Shown: positions 46,501-58,973 of the stretch, one piece after another
Layout: each line of letters opens with the position of its first letter
How positions within the stretch are numbered: position 1 is the first letter of the stretch
Source: Bubalus kerabau
Lineage: Eukaryota > Chordata > Mammalia > Artiodactyla > Bovidae
Direction of reading: 5' to 3'
NCBI RefSeq assembly: GCF_029407905.1
Contig: NC_073624.1
Span: 121,768,001 to 121,832,000, forward strand
DNA length: 64,000 bases
Notes under the pieces: model-generated
Told to the model about the DNA's origin: nothing
Seen by the model: the letters and a program-made list of their open reading frames with translations, nothing else
The model's database searches: none
Position numbers and translations under genes: made by a program

Positions 46501-49500
46501 ACCCCTCCCCCTCCCTCAGGCCATCCTCCACCATGCCCAGAGTGGTCTCCAAACCAGAGTCCAGCCTTTTGCCCACTGCCTGTGAGCCCTCCCTGGCTTC
46601 CTTCTGCACTGGATCCTGTCCATCCAACCTGCCTTCATTCTGCCCTCCTCATCCCCCTCCTCTGCTCCAGGTACCCTGTCCCCCTTTAGTCCCTTGAAAG
46701 CACAATTTGGTCCCCACCCCAGGGCCTGTGCAGGGGCTATTCCCTCTGCCTGGACCGCCCTTCCCCTCACCCCCACACCCTTCCCCTACACTCACCTCCC
46801 CATCCTTCCTGGCCCCCTGCAGAAACTCCCTGTGGGCAGGGATGGCATGTTTCACCCCACTGCTGCAGGTCCAGTGCCAGGAGCAGGGTAAGATGTGCTG
46901 GTGGAAGATGGGTGGGCAGAGGGCAGGTCCTGTGGGCTTCCCACCCAGAGGGGGATCTTCAGGTCTCACAACCTGCTGCCCCCACCCCCACCTTCCCCCT
47001 GACCCCTCGTGGGCAGAGCCCAGCCACCAGCCACGCTGGAGAGAGAGCAGCTCAGTCTAGGGGCAGGGACGGTGGAGAGCATGGCATTCCAGGGAGTCTG
47101 AGCCTACTGAGGGCCCTGGGCCCCCACTTATCTTCTCAGTGCTGCTGAGGTAGCACAGTAGGGGTCGTCCTTACCCAAGGCTGGCCTGGGGTCTCAGAGG
47201 CTTTGGCCTCCTAAATGTTTATGATGGGCCATCTTTCGGCCTCAGTTTCCCCATGTGAGAAACGGGAGCCCCATCTATTCCTCCAATAGCATTTATGAAT
47301 TGCCACCGTGTGCCCGGCATTGGAGCTCTGGGAGGAAGCAGGATAGGCCCAGCTCCTGACATCACTCTAGGGGATCAGGGGACAGATATTCAATGGTGGG
47401 AGCCTGCAATAGATCCATGTGCACCTGACTCAGTGGTGGCAGTGGTGGGGTGGAGGGGCATGGTGGCGAAGGAAGCAATAGAAGCAAGGCCAAGAACAAC
47501 TTCCCATGACTCTTTTACATACTGTAGAGCAGCCCAAGCTGAGCACCTACAGGGTGCCAGGCACTGGCTCTTCTGGGAGCTGGGGCTCCAGCACGAGCAA
47601 GAGAGGACCAGAGTTCCTGCTGCAGAGAGGCTGGGGAGCAATGCTGCAAGGCTATTATGGAGGCCCCGGGGAGGCTGAGGCCTGGGGAAGGTAGTGAAGG
47701 GCAGATGTGGGAGCAGCTGGGGGCCAGCCAGCCTGACCCTGAATTCAGGCGTGTGAACCATGGCCCCTTCGCACGGGGAGGCACAGCCTGTCAGCACTCT
47801 TGGGCCCAGGTGGTTCCTGTTAACCTGAATGAATCTCCAGAGAAGGGGCAGTTGAGAGCCCCCAGGCAATGACCCAGCAGCAGGGCACCAGGCTCACCCT
47901 GGTACAGGTGTCCGGTGGTGCACAAGCCACATCTGCAGCAGCTGCCACCACGGTGCCCTGTCCCTGAGTGAGAGGGATACTCAGGCCCCAAGGACAAAGC
48001 AGGGGAGGCCTTGTTGGAGTGACCAGTGGGCATTTCCTCTGAGATCTGAAGAAGAGGTTTCCCAGGTATATGGGAAGGGGCTTCCCAGAGTGGAGCCAGC
48101 ACCAGCAAAGGCCCTGGGGTAAGAACATATGAAGAAGCAAAAGGAATGGTTTGGCTGGCATGGGGAAGACCCAGTGAGCCCCATGCAGGGCCTGACTACC
48201 TTCCCCAGCCCTCAGCCTCCCTGGGGCTCACCCAGCTGGATGGCCCCTGCAGCATGCCTGGTGGCCGAGCGCATCAATCCAACACTGCTCACAACCTATA
48301 CTTGTTTGCCCAGGTCATCACAATCACGCTGTGAGCAAGCATGTTCCCAGGTCATGTGAGAGCTGGGACAGAGGATAAGGAGCTCCTGAAGGCTCAGCAG
48401 ACAAAGCACAGCGGCCTCAGTGGGTAGCTGCCTCCCAGAGCATCTGCCGTGCAGCCAGGCCTGTGACTGTCATTTTAAAGTTACTGATCAATGACCTTTG
48501 GCAGGATAAGATCCTGGTGGGCCTAATCTAATCACATGAGCCCTTACGAACTGATGGCTTTCTCTGGTTATGGGCACAAGGGCAGGTCCAGTCTGTCAGG
48601 AGCTGAGTTCAGAGGTGTGAGTAGGTGAGTAAAGCTACAGGCCCTGAATGGAAGCGTGAAAGCTTTCATCACTTCCTGGGTTGAATGATGCAAGCATCTC
48701 CAGCTGTTCCATTGTCCTCTGGGAAACGGTGCACCTGTTGAGGGCTAGGTGGGGCAGAGCACATAGAGGTCATCTCACTGTGGGGATAGGCCCAGCAAAA
48801 GGCTCTGGGAGTTCTAGGGACCCAAGAGTGTGGGTGTGGGCTTGGAGGGGAAAAGTACTGGGTACCAAGTCAGAGTGGGAAAAGCACCTTCAACGTTTCC
48901 CCCTCTTCCTTGAAGTCGCCTGGGGAAGACCCCTGTCCGAGCCTCAGATAAATCTCAGATAAATGCACCTGGATTGGAGGTGCCCGTGCTAGAAGTATAA
49001 GTCTGTGAAGAGCCCAGCCAGCCAGGGGCCTGAGTCCTTGCCTGTGTAGGGGGGCAAATTCTGTTACCTGAAAATGTATCTCTCTGGCACGAAGATTCAT
49101 TTAAGTCCTGATTATTTTAAAAAACAGAAGACTTGAGAAGTGTTTTGTTTTGTTATTTTTACCTCCCTCTTAGCTGCCTATAGAATTTAGATAAAGAGAC
49201 TGTTCCTGGAACAGAGCTGTCCCTGGAGAAATCTGCCAAGAACGTGGGTTTTGTGTAGTGGGGGGAGTCAGCAGAGCCTGGAGACCAGAGTCCACTCTCA
49301 TCCCACTGTCTCCACAGGGCCCAGGAGACACTGATTTACCAAACTTTGATTTCCCATCTCCATGTGAACTGTCTGCATTCCCACTGAAGTCCCCAATCCC
49401 TACCTGACTCCCTCTTTTGTCTTTAGCTGAAGATGGTATTAATACTTAAGGTGAGGGTTTTGGCATTGGCAAATTACTCAGTTTCCCTGGGTCTCTCCCA

Positions 49501-49545
49501 TGTATACATGTTATTAAACTTTGATGCTCTCCTGTTAATCTGCCT
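43507..49545. other. GC-rich sequence downstream of Kir pseudogene
   Basis: A (TTTA)n run at 43697-43714 could be old 3' UTR of the channel gene. 43810-44720 is rich in TGTG words. The remainder has MIR-like words (46215-46260, 47235-47270) but no supported gene, RNA or mobile element. Long frames here are composition artefacts. Confidence 0.45.
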
Positions 49546-49556
49546 CATGTCAATTT

Positions 49557-49684
49557 TTTTTTTTTTTTTTTTCAACATGCATTTTTTTATTTTTTTATTT
49601 TATTTTTTTTTTTTTTAATTTTATTTTATTTTTAAACTTTACATAACTGTATTAGATTTGCCAAATATCAAAATGAATCCGCCA
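49557..49684 (-). mobile_element. Short L1 tail insertion with 11-bp TSD
   Basis: CATGTCAATTT is found at 49546-49556 and 49685-49695. Between them lie a T-rich run (complement of the A tail) and the last few tens of bases of ruminant L1 in antisense ('gccaaatatcaaaatgaatc'). Extreme 5' truncation with a perfect TSD indicates a recent target-primed insertion. Confidence 0.95.
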
Positions 49685-49792
49685 CATGTCAATTTAATTC
49701 TCATACCAACCAGAAGAATCTAGAAGGGTAGAGGAAAATCTTCTTTCCAGATACCTGAGTATTTCGTTATACATACAAACAGATAGGGGCAT

Positions 49793-50011
49793 TCTTGGTG
49801 GCTCAGATGGTGAAAAAATCCACCTTTAATGCGGGAGACCTGGGTTTGATCCCTGGATTGGGAGGAGGGCATGGCAACCCACTCCAGCATTCTTGCAGGG
49901 AGAACCCCCATGGACAGAGGAGCCTGGCGGGCTACAGTCTATGGGGTCACAAAGAGCTGGACACGACTGAGGGACTAAGCACGGCACACACACACACACA
50001 CACACACACAA
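49793..50011 (+). mobile_element. Bov-tA SINE with (CA)n tail
   Basis: tRNA-Glu-like head ('cttggtggctcagatggtg', 'gggtttgatccc') plus BOV-A monomer, ending in a (CA) microsatellite at 49985-50010. Confidence 0.92.
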
Positions 50012-50285
50012 ACACGTCTCGTATTTTCTTTATCTACTTATCCATCAGTGGACACTAAGGTTGTCTCCATATCTTGACTTTTGCAGGTAATGTGGCAATG
50101 CACAAGGGACATAGATATGCTTTGAGATACAGATTCCATTTCCTTTGGATATACACCCAGAATTGGGATTGCTGGGTCATATGGTAGATCTATTTCTAAT
50201 TTTTGAAGGTAGCTTCCTCCTGTTTGCCAGTAGCTGCACCAATTTGCACTACTATGAACAGTGTACATGAGTCCCCTTTTCTCCA
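50012..50285 (-). mobile_element. Old L1 3' fragment, antisense
   Basis: 'tacttatccatcagtggaca', 'tggatatacacccagaattg' and 'gattgctgggtcatatggta' are the classic antisense L1 ORF2-end/3' UTR words. An older subfamily than the copy at 49557. Confidence 0.85.
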
Positions 50286-51084
50286 AGGGGAGCATTTTCC
50301 ATCTGGGAGACCAGCAGTGATGCCTGTACAGAACCTCTCTGCTGGTCCCTCCTAGGTCTAAGCACCAGACTTATCAGCATCGCTGCCTTAGAGGATACCT
50401 GTGGGCAAGAGGGAAAAGGTACTACAGAGAAAGCAGAGGCTGTGGGGATGAGATGCAGGACCCATGTGGGGAGGGGCAGGGAAACACCACCAGCTCCTTC
50501 AGCTGCAGCTCCTCAAAGGGCCCTGGAGAGTGCTGACAAGGGCTGGTGCTGTCTTGAGAGCTTATCTGAAGAGTCTCCCTGAGGGGTTTACTCCACGTGG
50601 GTGGCTGGGGTCTCAGTGTAGCCTGGAAGGTACCAGGGTCCGCTGCAGACCACTGGGAAAGCAGCCCTACCTGCCTCCTGCCCTGGGCCTGGCTCCTCCA
50701 AGCTGGAGAACCCATCCCCACCCGCTCCCAGGTGCACATCTGCTTCCCCTGCTGGAAGACACCTAGTCTGGGCAATCCTGGGAAGGTCAGGTCAGAGTAC
50801 CACTCTCATTTTCACACACATTAGCCATTATTTCAACCAAGCGTGTCCCTTGTGGATGGGGGACTGAGGTCTCAAAGAATAAAGGGCCATAGTCTAAAGC
50901 TTGTTCCTCTTCTTCCTGCCTCCAGCATATGATCATGAGCTGCTGAAAATAAATTGGCAACTCACATCTTGTATGTTTTGCTGCCTCTAGAGAGGTGGTT
51001 TCATCCATACTAGAGCACATGAATAGATGTGCACAGCTAGGACATGTTTCTAGCTGTCACCTGCTAATAACTGACATCTGGTAC
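50286..51084. other. Unassigned mixed-composition sequence
   Basis: Nothing recognisable. The frames at 50464-50766 and 50775-50422 overlap on opposite strands and neither has a domain. Confidence 0.45.
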
Positions 51085-51088
51085 ACGT

Positions 51089-51844
51089 TGAGAGAGTCAT
51101 TTCCTAGGCAGGTTGATAGGAAATCTAGGGGTCCCCAAGGAGAGAGGGATCTCCAAATGGAGGAAATAGCCTGCAAGTGTCAGACATTTTTATCTCTTAA
51201 GCGGCAGGAGGAAATAAACTAGCAATATTTTTTTCCTTCTCTATACAAATTTAAAGAGAGGTTTCTCTTAAAATACTGTGTTGCCATAATGACACCTGGT
51301 TTCACCTGAAGTTAGCTATTCTTGAGCCTAGAGATAACCAATGCCTTTTTCTTATGGAAATGTTTGTCTTAAGCTATGCTAATGTACTACGCCTTTACCC
51401 CAAACTCTGTCTCTAAGTCGGTTCCACCTCTTGGCCCAGAACCTACTTGACAAACCAGTATGTTATACTCAGATATTGTTCCCTTAATCTATGTAAATGA
51501 AAGTATTTGTATGGTGGTCTGCCCTTCTTTAAGATTCAAGTTAATCATTTTATGTCCCAGGATAAACCATTTGGTGCCATTCTGAATTTTAAGACATTCC
51601 TTTCTTTCATTAACAGACTGCTAGTGACTATATAACATCCAGCTGAAGACTAGCAGGGGGTACTCTTTCTGCCCCCTTCTGATGCCTATGTCAGAAGCTT
51701 TCTCTATCTCCTTTATACTTTAATAAAACTTTATTACACAAAAGCTCTGAGCGATCAAGCCTCGTCTCTGGCCCCAGATTGAATTCTTCTCCTCTGGGGG
51801 CCAAGAATCCCAGTGTATTCGTGTGATTCAACAACAACCTTTCA
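51089..51844 (+). mobile_element. Solo LTR, class I endogenous retrovirus
   Basis: A 756-bp LTR starting TGAGAGAGTC and ending CTTTCA, flanked by the 4-bp repeat ACGT at 51085-51088 and 51845-51848. A TATA box (51629) and poly(A) signal (51722) sit in LTR order and spacing. No internal viral sequence adjoins, so it is a solo LTR left by recombination. The 4-bp TSD suits gammaretrovirus-like ERV1 elements. Confidence 0.82.
51629..51635 (+). promoter_or_regulatory. LTR TATA box
   Basis: TATATAA in the 51089-51844 LTR, followed 87 bp later by AATAAA (51722-51727). This fits a U3-R arrangement. Confidence 0.65.
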
Positions 51845-51995
51845 ACGTGAGCTTCTTGTTAAGTGTCTACAATACACATAAGTCAATCTTCAGGATGATG
51901 AACGTGACAGGAGTTGTATGTTGTTTGTCAAGACACTCTTTGCAGTGCCTTTTAAAATAAATGTGTTGAATTCTATAATTAAACACCTTAGACCT

Positions 51996-52277
51996 TGATT
52001 GGAGAAGGCAATGGCACCCCACTCCAGTACTCTTGCCTGGAAAATCCCATGGATGGAGGAGCCTGGTAGGTTGCAGTTCATGGGGTCGCTAGGAGTCGGA
52101 CCCGACTGAGCAACTTCACCTTCACTTTTCACTTTAATGCATTGGAGAAGGAAATGGCAACCCACTCCAGTGTTCTTGCCTGGAGAATCCCAGGGATGGG
52201 GGAGCCTGGTGGGCTACCGTCTATGGGGTCACAGAGTCGGACATGACTGAAGTGACTTAGCATAGCATAGCATAGCA
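51996..52277 (+). mobile_element. BOV-A2 SINE with AGCAT tail
   Basis: Sense dimer (body from 52001) ending in four AGCAT units (52258-52278). TAGACCT occurs just before (51989-51995) and just after (52278-52284) it. Confidence 0.93.
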
Positions 52278-52284
52278 TAGACCT

Positions 52285-54769
52285 CAATAGCAGGCTGGCA
52301 TTTTAAGTGCCTGTCAATAAAGGGCCATGAGGTGCATCAGATCCCTTACTTGGCCTCCATGTAGGAGCAGCTACATTAATTCTGAGCTTCTTTATTGAGC
52401 ACCTATTGTGTGACAGGTTCTGCATTTGGCTCTGTCCCTGGTTAGGCCCTGTTTAATAAGATGCTTAGCTCCTTGGGTGGAGGACAAAGGTCAAGTGGTC
52501 TTGGAAACATTAAGCCCATGAGTGAGTCCGTTTGTCTGCTACACAGTATAATCTTCCTGTGTTCATTGCTCTCAAGAAGCGCATCTAGGGTTGGGGGAGA
52601 TGGGAGCTACCCATGGGAACCTGGTCTCTATTTGATGTCACTGTTGCCTGACATCAGAATTCCTGGTCCACCCCCAGACTTGGTCCACAACTGTCACGTC
52701 CTTTGACTTGTGTGCAGGGTACCGCACACCTATTCACGTCTCTCTCTCTCTCTTTTTTTTTTTTTTTGTTTGCATTCTTTTCCTTTCAGTGAACACCGCT
52801 GCATGAGTACCTTCTCTTGGTTTGCAAAGGTTCCAGAATGTTCCTTTATTGTGTCATGCTGCTGGATGTCCCGTTTTTTAAGCTCAAATAAATAACAGTT
52901 ACGTTCTAATAAATACACTCAAGTAGTATTCAGGAGGAAGATGTCATAGTGATAGACATCAACTTGCTTCACCTGCTTTTGCTTCTCTTTTTCAGACAAA
53001 GAGCCTGTCATGTGGGCTGCTCTGCTGGAAGCACACGCTCGCCCCCCACCCCCACCCACCACCCCCCGCCATCCAGGGATGGGGGCGAGATGCCTGCCCT
53101 CAGGAGCCTGCAGTGTTGGAAGCGTCGGCTCTCTCTCTCACTCAGACACAGGGCCTTGATGGCATCTGTCCCTCACAGTTGTCAACCTCAGGAGATTGAG
53201 TGTCACCTGGCACACAGGTGTGCAGCCTCACTGATATCTGACGTTTTGTCTAATGAGAGTTAGGGGCAGCAACACCTGTGTGTGACTGACCCAGGCATCT
53301 AGGAAACTCTAAGGAGCCACGCCACACCCTGATGTTCACGGTGAGGCCACCACTCGGCTCACTGGTGTGCTCGTCAGGCCCTTGCTCTCTGTGCTCTGTG
53401 GTAAAAAGTTCAGCTGCAGGACGGCTGGAGCACAAAGAAGGGAAGGCAGGAGGCATTTGCTGTTGCAGGAGAGGGACTCTGGCAGGGGCGGCCAGAGGAG
53501 GATCCTGGGAAATCATGAGCAGCAGGTCTGAGAAATCAGAAAGCCCTGCAGACAGGGCAGGTGGTACCAGGGCTGCTCCCTTGGGTCTAGGCTGCACTAT
53601 TGTTCAACGAGCCGAGGCCTGATCTTAGAGACGTGCCTGCCACAGCCCCAGGGGGCAAGGGGTTTCCAGGCTCTGCACCAGGTGCTTGGCAGCCATGACT
53701 CAAGCCTGTGTCCCCTCACTCTCTGAGGAAGAAGAACAAGGGCATCAGTGGGGACCCCAAGTCTCCGGATCTCCAGGGGCTGCACCAGGGATGAGCTCTC
53801 CCATGCAGCCCTGTCTGGCCTCACGTGGCCCCCTTCAGCAACATTTGCGTATTTTGGACGTTGACCTGACTAGCTAATTGAGACTCAAATTACGTTCTGT
53901 CGTATGATGTTAGTTGACAGCAATCCAAAGTAGATATTTTGAAAATCTGAGTTGACAGAAAAGACTGCCCCCACAGGTGAGTTTTCTGGAAAATAAGCCA
54001 CAATTATGGAGCAGCAGCTCACAGCCCTGTACCTGGGCCCTGTTAGCTGAGGCCCTCCTATAAAGTCCACTCCATGGCTTGCATCACGGGTCCTGCTGCT
54101 GCCAGGTGGCAGTCAATGCCAGGGCTGGCACACATCCACAGCACGGACACGGCCTCAGCACAACCAGATGGACTGCTGGGATGGAAGGTGGAGCAGAGGA
54201 CCAACAATCTCCAAGCCCAGCCTCTCTAAAGGGATCCAGCCCATCCAGCAGAGCTACCTGGATGTGTGGCTCTGACACAGAGACACGTCTGTGGTGCTGA
54301 AATGACCCCCATCTAACCCCAGCTAACCCCCCTCCTCCTGCCACAAACGGGCGACTAGAAATTACAGTTCTATGTGCATAAGAGGGCCTTAGCCCCCTGA
54401 GGTGGAAGGCAGCAAGCTGCCCCAGGTCCGACTTGTCCCCACTCTGGCCCATCCCTGGCAGCATCAAGTCATCTTCTGGCCTCCTGCTTTAGGACCAGAG
54501 GGAAGGAAATCACTGGAAAAAGCCAATCCCACAGAATCAGCATTTCTTTCCAAGACTCCCGGTCATGTCTGAGAAAGGAGAAATCAATGACCGGGCAAGC
54601 AGGGGCTCTCAGCTAGTGCTTCTCACCAGCCCTGGCTCAGAATCCACGTCCAGAGGGAGGACTCACGGGGTCCGGGATGCATCCAAGCAGGATCCCATGG
54701 GGCCCTCCCAGGATCGACCCCTCTCACACGTCCTCTGCTGCTGCTGCTGCTCCTTCTGAAGTACCTAGA
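52285..54769. other. Unassigned sequence with simple repeats
   Basis: A (TC)n-T run is at 52739-52768 and a C-rich run at 53042-53068. 'cttctctttttcag' at 52982-52995 resembles a splice acceptor, but no matching exon or donor could be shown. Confidence 0.4.
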
Positions 54770-55110
54770 TGATAGTATCTGATGCACACTCATGAGTTGT
54801 TTTGCAGATGCTAAAAGCCCCACTGCATGGAAGAAGTTAACTGATGACCAGGAGCATGGAGATACTAGAGACTGAGAACTGACAATGGTCACCCCTGTGA
54901 CCCCACCCCATTACCTTGTCATCAACCAATCAAAACTCTGCTCGAGCTGCTCCTCCTGCTCTGTGACCCCACCCTGGAGTTGCGGTGTTTTGAGCACCAG
55001 CTGCCCTGGCCTCCTAATCTGCTTGCCCTTCGGTAAACACTGCAGTTTCGTTCACACAACTGGATGTCACTAGATTGACTTTATTGCTGCACAGGCAAGC
55101 AGATCCGTGT
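54770..55110 (+). mobile_element. Probable ERV LTR fragment
   Basis: 'gaactgacaatggtcacccc', 'accaatcaaaactctgctc', 'gagttgcggtgttttgagca' and 'ggatgtcactagattgac' in this order resemble a ruminant ERV1 LTR with a CCAAT box, R/U5 end and AATAAA-like 'gtaaac' (55033). Edges and TSD are not resolved. Confidence 0.5.
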
Positions 55111-55564
55111 GCTCTGGTGACGGAAGGACAGCAGCCCCCAGAGCTCTAGGACGTCTTCTGGCCATTTCCACCATTGCCTGCTACCTTCTCTGCTTCCCCT
55201 GCAGCTGCAGTCGGTCACCCATTCAGGGTGCCAGCTGGTCCATGAGAACATGTAGGGTTGCTGGGCACTTTGGGACTGTGGGAGGGTGGTGACAATGGCA
55301 TTCCCAGGCCTGTGTTCCTTAGAAGAGATGCCTCCATGGTTATGGACCCCAGGCAGGGTGCTCTGGGGAGGAGCCAGTTCTGGGTGTGGTCAGAGATCAT
55401 TCCCTTCTCCAGTGGACCACGTTTTGTCAGAACCCTCCACTATGACCCATCTGTCTTGCATAGCCCAGCATGGATTGGCTTGTAGCTTCACTGACTTATG
55501 TAAAAAGGCCCTTCACCATGACAAGGCTGTAATCCACGAAGGGGAAGGACTACAGAGAGAAGAG
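55111..55564. other. Unassigned sequence
   Basis: No recognisable gene or repeat between the LTR-like segment and the next L1 relic. Confidence 0.4.
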
Positions 55565-56620
55565 CAAATTAAACCCAGAGTAAGTAAAACAAAGGAAATA
55601 ACAAACATTTGAATGAAAATAAATGTAACATAAACTAAAAAGAAAACAAAATTAAAAGCTACATTTTTTGGAAAAGGTAATAAAAGTAAGCAAATCTTTA
55701 GGTAGACTCATCAAGAGAGAGGACTCAAAGTAAGTAAAATAGACAGAAAAGGGGAGACACTATACCTGATACCATACATATAGAAAAGATCATGAGAGAC
55801 TACTATCAAAATAACTCACCAACAGAATGGATGGCCTAGAAAAACATGGACAAATGCCTCGACTCTTAGGCCAACTGAAACTGATTCATAATGAAACAAC
55901 AAATCTGAAAAGACCAATAATGGGTGAGGACATTGAATCAGTGATCAAAAACCTTAAAACAAATAAAGTTTTATGACTAGATGGCTTCATTAATGAATTC
56001 TACCCATTAGTTTCAAAAGAATTAATATCAGTCTTTCACTAACTCTACCAAAAACTCGGAGGGGGAATAATTTTCACTGGTTTTATGAGACCAGCATTAT
56101 TCTATACCAAACACACAAGGACACTACTTGAGAAGAAAAAAAAAAAAAAAAGAGTGCAGACTAATAAAGTAGATGAATATGAATGCATGAATTCTCAGCA
56201 AACCAAATTCACCAAGTCATTGCATGGACCATCTACCATGATCAAGTGATGTGGATTCTACATGATCATCTCAATATATGCAGCAACAGCATTGGACAAA
56301 ACTCCACGTCCACTCATGGTAAACTCTTCTCAAAATGAGTACAGAGAGGGAATTCTCTGGTGGCCTAGTGGGTAGGATTCCCGGCTTTCAGTGCTGAGGC
56401 CTAGGTTTAGGGAACCGAGATCCCACAAGCTGTGCAGCATCCCCCTCCCCACCCCTGACACACACACAACACACACACACACAAAGATACCGAGGGAATA
56501 TTTCACCAAGGCACAGTTCTTAAACTCAAAGCTAATATCATACTCCACGGTGAAAATCTAAAAGTGTGTCTTCTAAGATGAGGAGCAAGGCAAGGATGCC
56601 CAGTCTCACCACTTTTATGC
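55565..56620 (+). mobile_element. L1 ORF2 internal fragment
   Basis: Sense RT-region L1 words: 'aatggatggcctagaaaaac', 'gaaacaacaaatctgaaaag', 'agatggcttcattaatgaat', 'atgatcatctcaatatatgc' and 'caaggatgcccagtctcacc'. Neither L1 end is present. Interrupted by a CHR SINE and by a poly-A run at 56137-56153. Confidence 0.85.
56343..56485 (+). mobile_element. CHR SINE in L1
   Basis: 'aattctctggtggcctagtg' head, 'aggattcccggctttcagtg' body and a CA-rich tail (56457-56484). L1 text is continuous across it ('caaaatgagtacagag' / 'gaatatttcaccaaggc'). Confidence 0.82.
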
Positions 56621-58967
56621 ACTCCCAGAGAGAGTGTGTGCTCACTCCGTGGAAGCGGGGCCTGGAGGGTCTCTTTGGTGCCACTTTTTTCCTGTTATTA
56701 GCCCTTCCCATGAGTAGATTTATAAGCTTTGCTCTCACTTGCTCTCACAGAGCAAAGTACATTTAGGTAAAGCCTGTGCTAAGTTGGGCACTTTCAGTGA
56801 GAGGGCTTATGGGGAATCTATATCCTCTCTTCGCCAGAACTCAATAATACGTTTAACCAGGGGTGAGGGTGGGGGGGCGGGGGGAGACCCAGTGACTCTC
56901 TCCTTTTTTAAACAGGATTTTTCTTCCAAGGAGCATGCAGCTCATTTTTATAAATCTTAACTGTAGCTTAGCTTTCAGTCGATTGAAGAGTCTAACTGCT
57001 TGCTTTTTAATTTTCCCTTCTCCTCATTATAAATCCAACATTTCCCTGTCAGATGCACATGGTGATGTAGACATTAGAGTTTAGATAAATTAGAAACAAT
57101 CCTAGAGAGAGGTGTTGGGAATATAATATATGGAAGATGACCTTTTACAAACCACGTGAGATAGGCAGGGCATAAGCTGTGTAACTGGGTTGTTTTCATG
57201 GCTTTTGAAGTTGCAGTGCAGCAGGTGTCTGGGGCTCCTAGAATCAGAAGGGCTTGGACAGGTGGTCTGCTCCATCAGCACCACCCGCTGTCTTCAGCCC
57301 TCTCTGGAACCCTGGCCAGAGACTCATCAGATGTGTTTCTGGTGGGCCCAGGGGAAGATGGAAAACATTGAATTGGGAGCAGCAGGTTTCTGCTAGGGGG
57401 CTATGGAGATTTCTGAGTCAACTTGGAGTGGGGGTCGGGGCTGACCCATTGGGCCCTACAGCCTGTGTTGTGACAAGAAAAGAACATCAGTGGTGACATT
57501 TCTGAAGGAGGCTGAGACTGAGTTTCTGCTTTCTCAGATCAGCCCCGTGCTCTGCCCTCCCTGAAGCGGCCTGGGGAGAGTGGCCCAGGCCCCAGGACAG
57601 CAGATCGGGGGGCTCCAAGCCACTGGTGCCCAGCCACTGACCTGCAAGTAGCTGGTCCCTCCCCATGACCCGTCTCACAGATCCTGTGAGGGCTGAAAGA
57701 GAGGTCCAGCAGCCCTGTGAATATGGAGGTCTAGGGAGAGACTGGCAGCTGCTCACGTGGAGTAGCTGTCCCCATGTCGGCGTTTCTGTCATAGAATGTG
57801 CCGATGCTGCTCTAGTATGACCACTGCCCCCCCCCCCGCCCACCCCCCGCCCTGGGGTGGGGGGCAGGGATTTCCACGTGGCAGCCGCCAGGCTCGCTCT
57901 CTCCGGCTCATCCACCCTCTAAAAGTTTCCCCAGACCCTCAGTAGGAGTGGGCGCTGCTGCGGGTGTAAGTGTGTGTGTCCTTGTGCCCCATGTGATGTT
58001 GCATGACTAAATGAATCCCGTGTTTTCACGCTTCTTCCTGCGTTCCTGGGACCAGGCAGTGTGGCGGGAATGCAGAGGCTGGATTCCACTACAGGCAGGA
58101 CTTGCTCCTGCTGAGTTTCGGGGTGAGTACAGGTCGGCCTGGTCCCGCAGGGGCACGGAGGCCACACCCTGGGAGTGGAAGGTCAGCGGGCCTCCAGAGG
58201 TCGGCCTGGGAGAGCCCATAGCACCAGAGAACGTGACCTTGGTGCCTGGATGCCACCGGCGTGGTCAGAGCGTGCACAGGTGTCTCTCCCACAGCTGCAG
58301 TGCTGCCGGCCACGCCCTGTGTGCACGTTCTCGGAGGGAACATGGCCCAGAGCGTCAGGGTTCATGAGGCTGCTCTGCCCTGGGCCTCTGCGTGCGGAGG
58401 CCAGCGTTTTACACGGAGGTGCACTGGCATCTGGGGCTTGGCCGCTGCTGAGGGGCCACCCTCCCTTGCAGGTGCTGCTCTGGGTGGTCCTCTGGTGGGT
58501 CCCGCCCTGGGGCCCAGCCCTGCTCGAGCGGCTCTGAGGCAGGAGGCTGTCTGCTCTGTCCTGTTCACATCTCAGCTAGAAAGCTGGATTTGGTTTTGAG
58601 TTTTCTTACCAGCAGCTTTTAGCTATATGTCAGAATAAAGTCAGCCACAGAGTTCTCTCCTTGATCTGCTTGGTCCTCCATGTTTCTCTGAATTCTTAAA
58701 TCAGCTGAAGCCCCAAATGGAGTTGGGGGGGGTGTCTGGAGGGGCAGGGGCTCGGGCACCAGCAGCTGTCCCAGGACTGACTCTCCTGTGTGTTTGTTTC
58801 AAGTTTACCCACACTAATTCTCTAGATGATTATACAGCGTCCAAGATACAACAAAGACTACATTTTGAACTCAATGCAATCTTTAATCTGTTAATACTTG
58901 TTATATGGGCCCAAAGATATTTTATTACAGGGTTTTTAATTAGTTAAAAATTCATGAATACCATAGA
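56621..58967. other. Unassigned, partly GC-rich sequence
   Basis: G-runs at 56870-56885 and a C-run/G-run pair at 57824-57868 could fold into unusual structures. The part at 58020-58560 is moderately CpG-containing but shows no convincing exon. AT content rises after 58800. Confidence 0.4.
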
Positions 58968-58973
58968 GAAAAT

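Noticed and set aside
52982..53265. Exon after a splice-acceptor-like 'cttctctttttcag'
   Set aside because: No donor, no recognisable protein and no partner exon; the frame is explained by composition.
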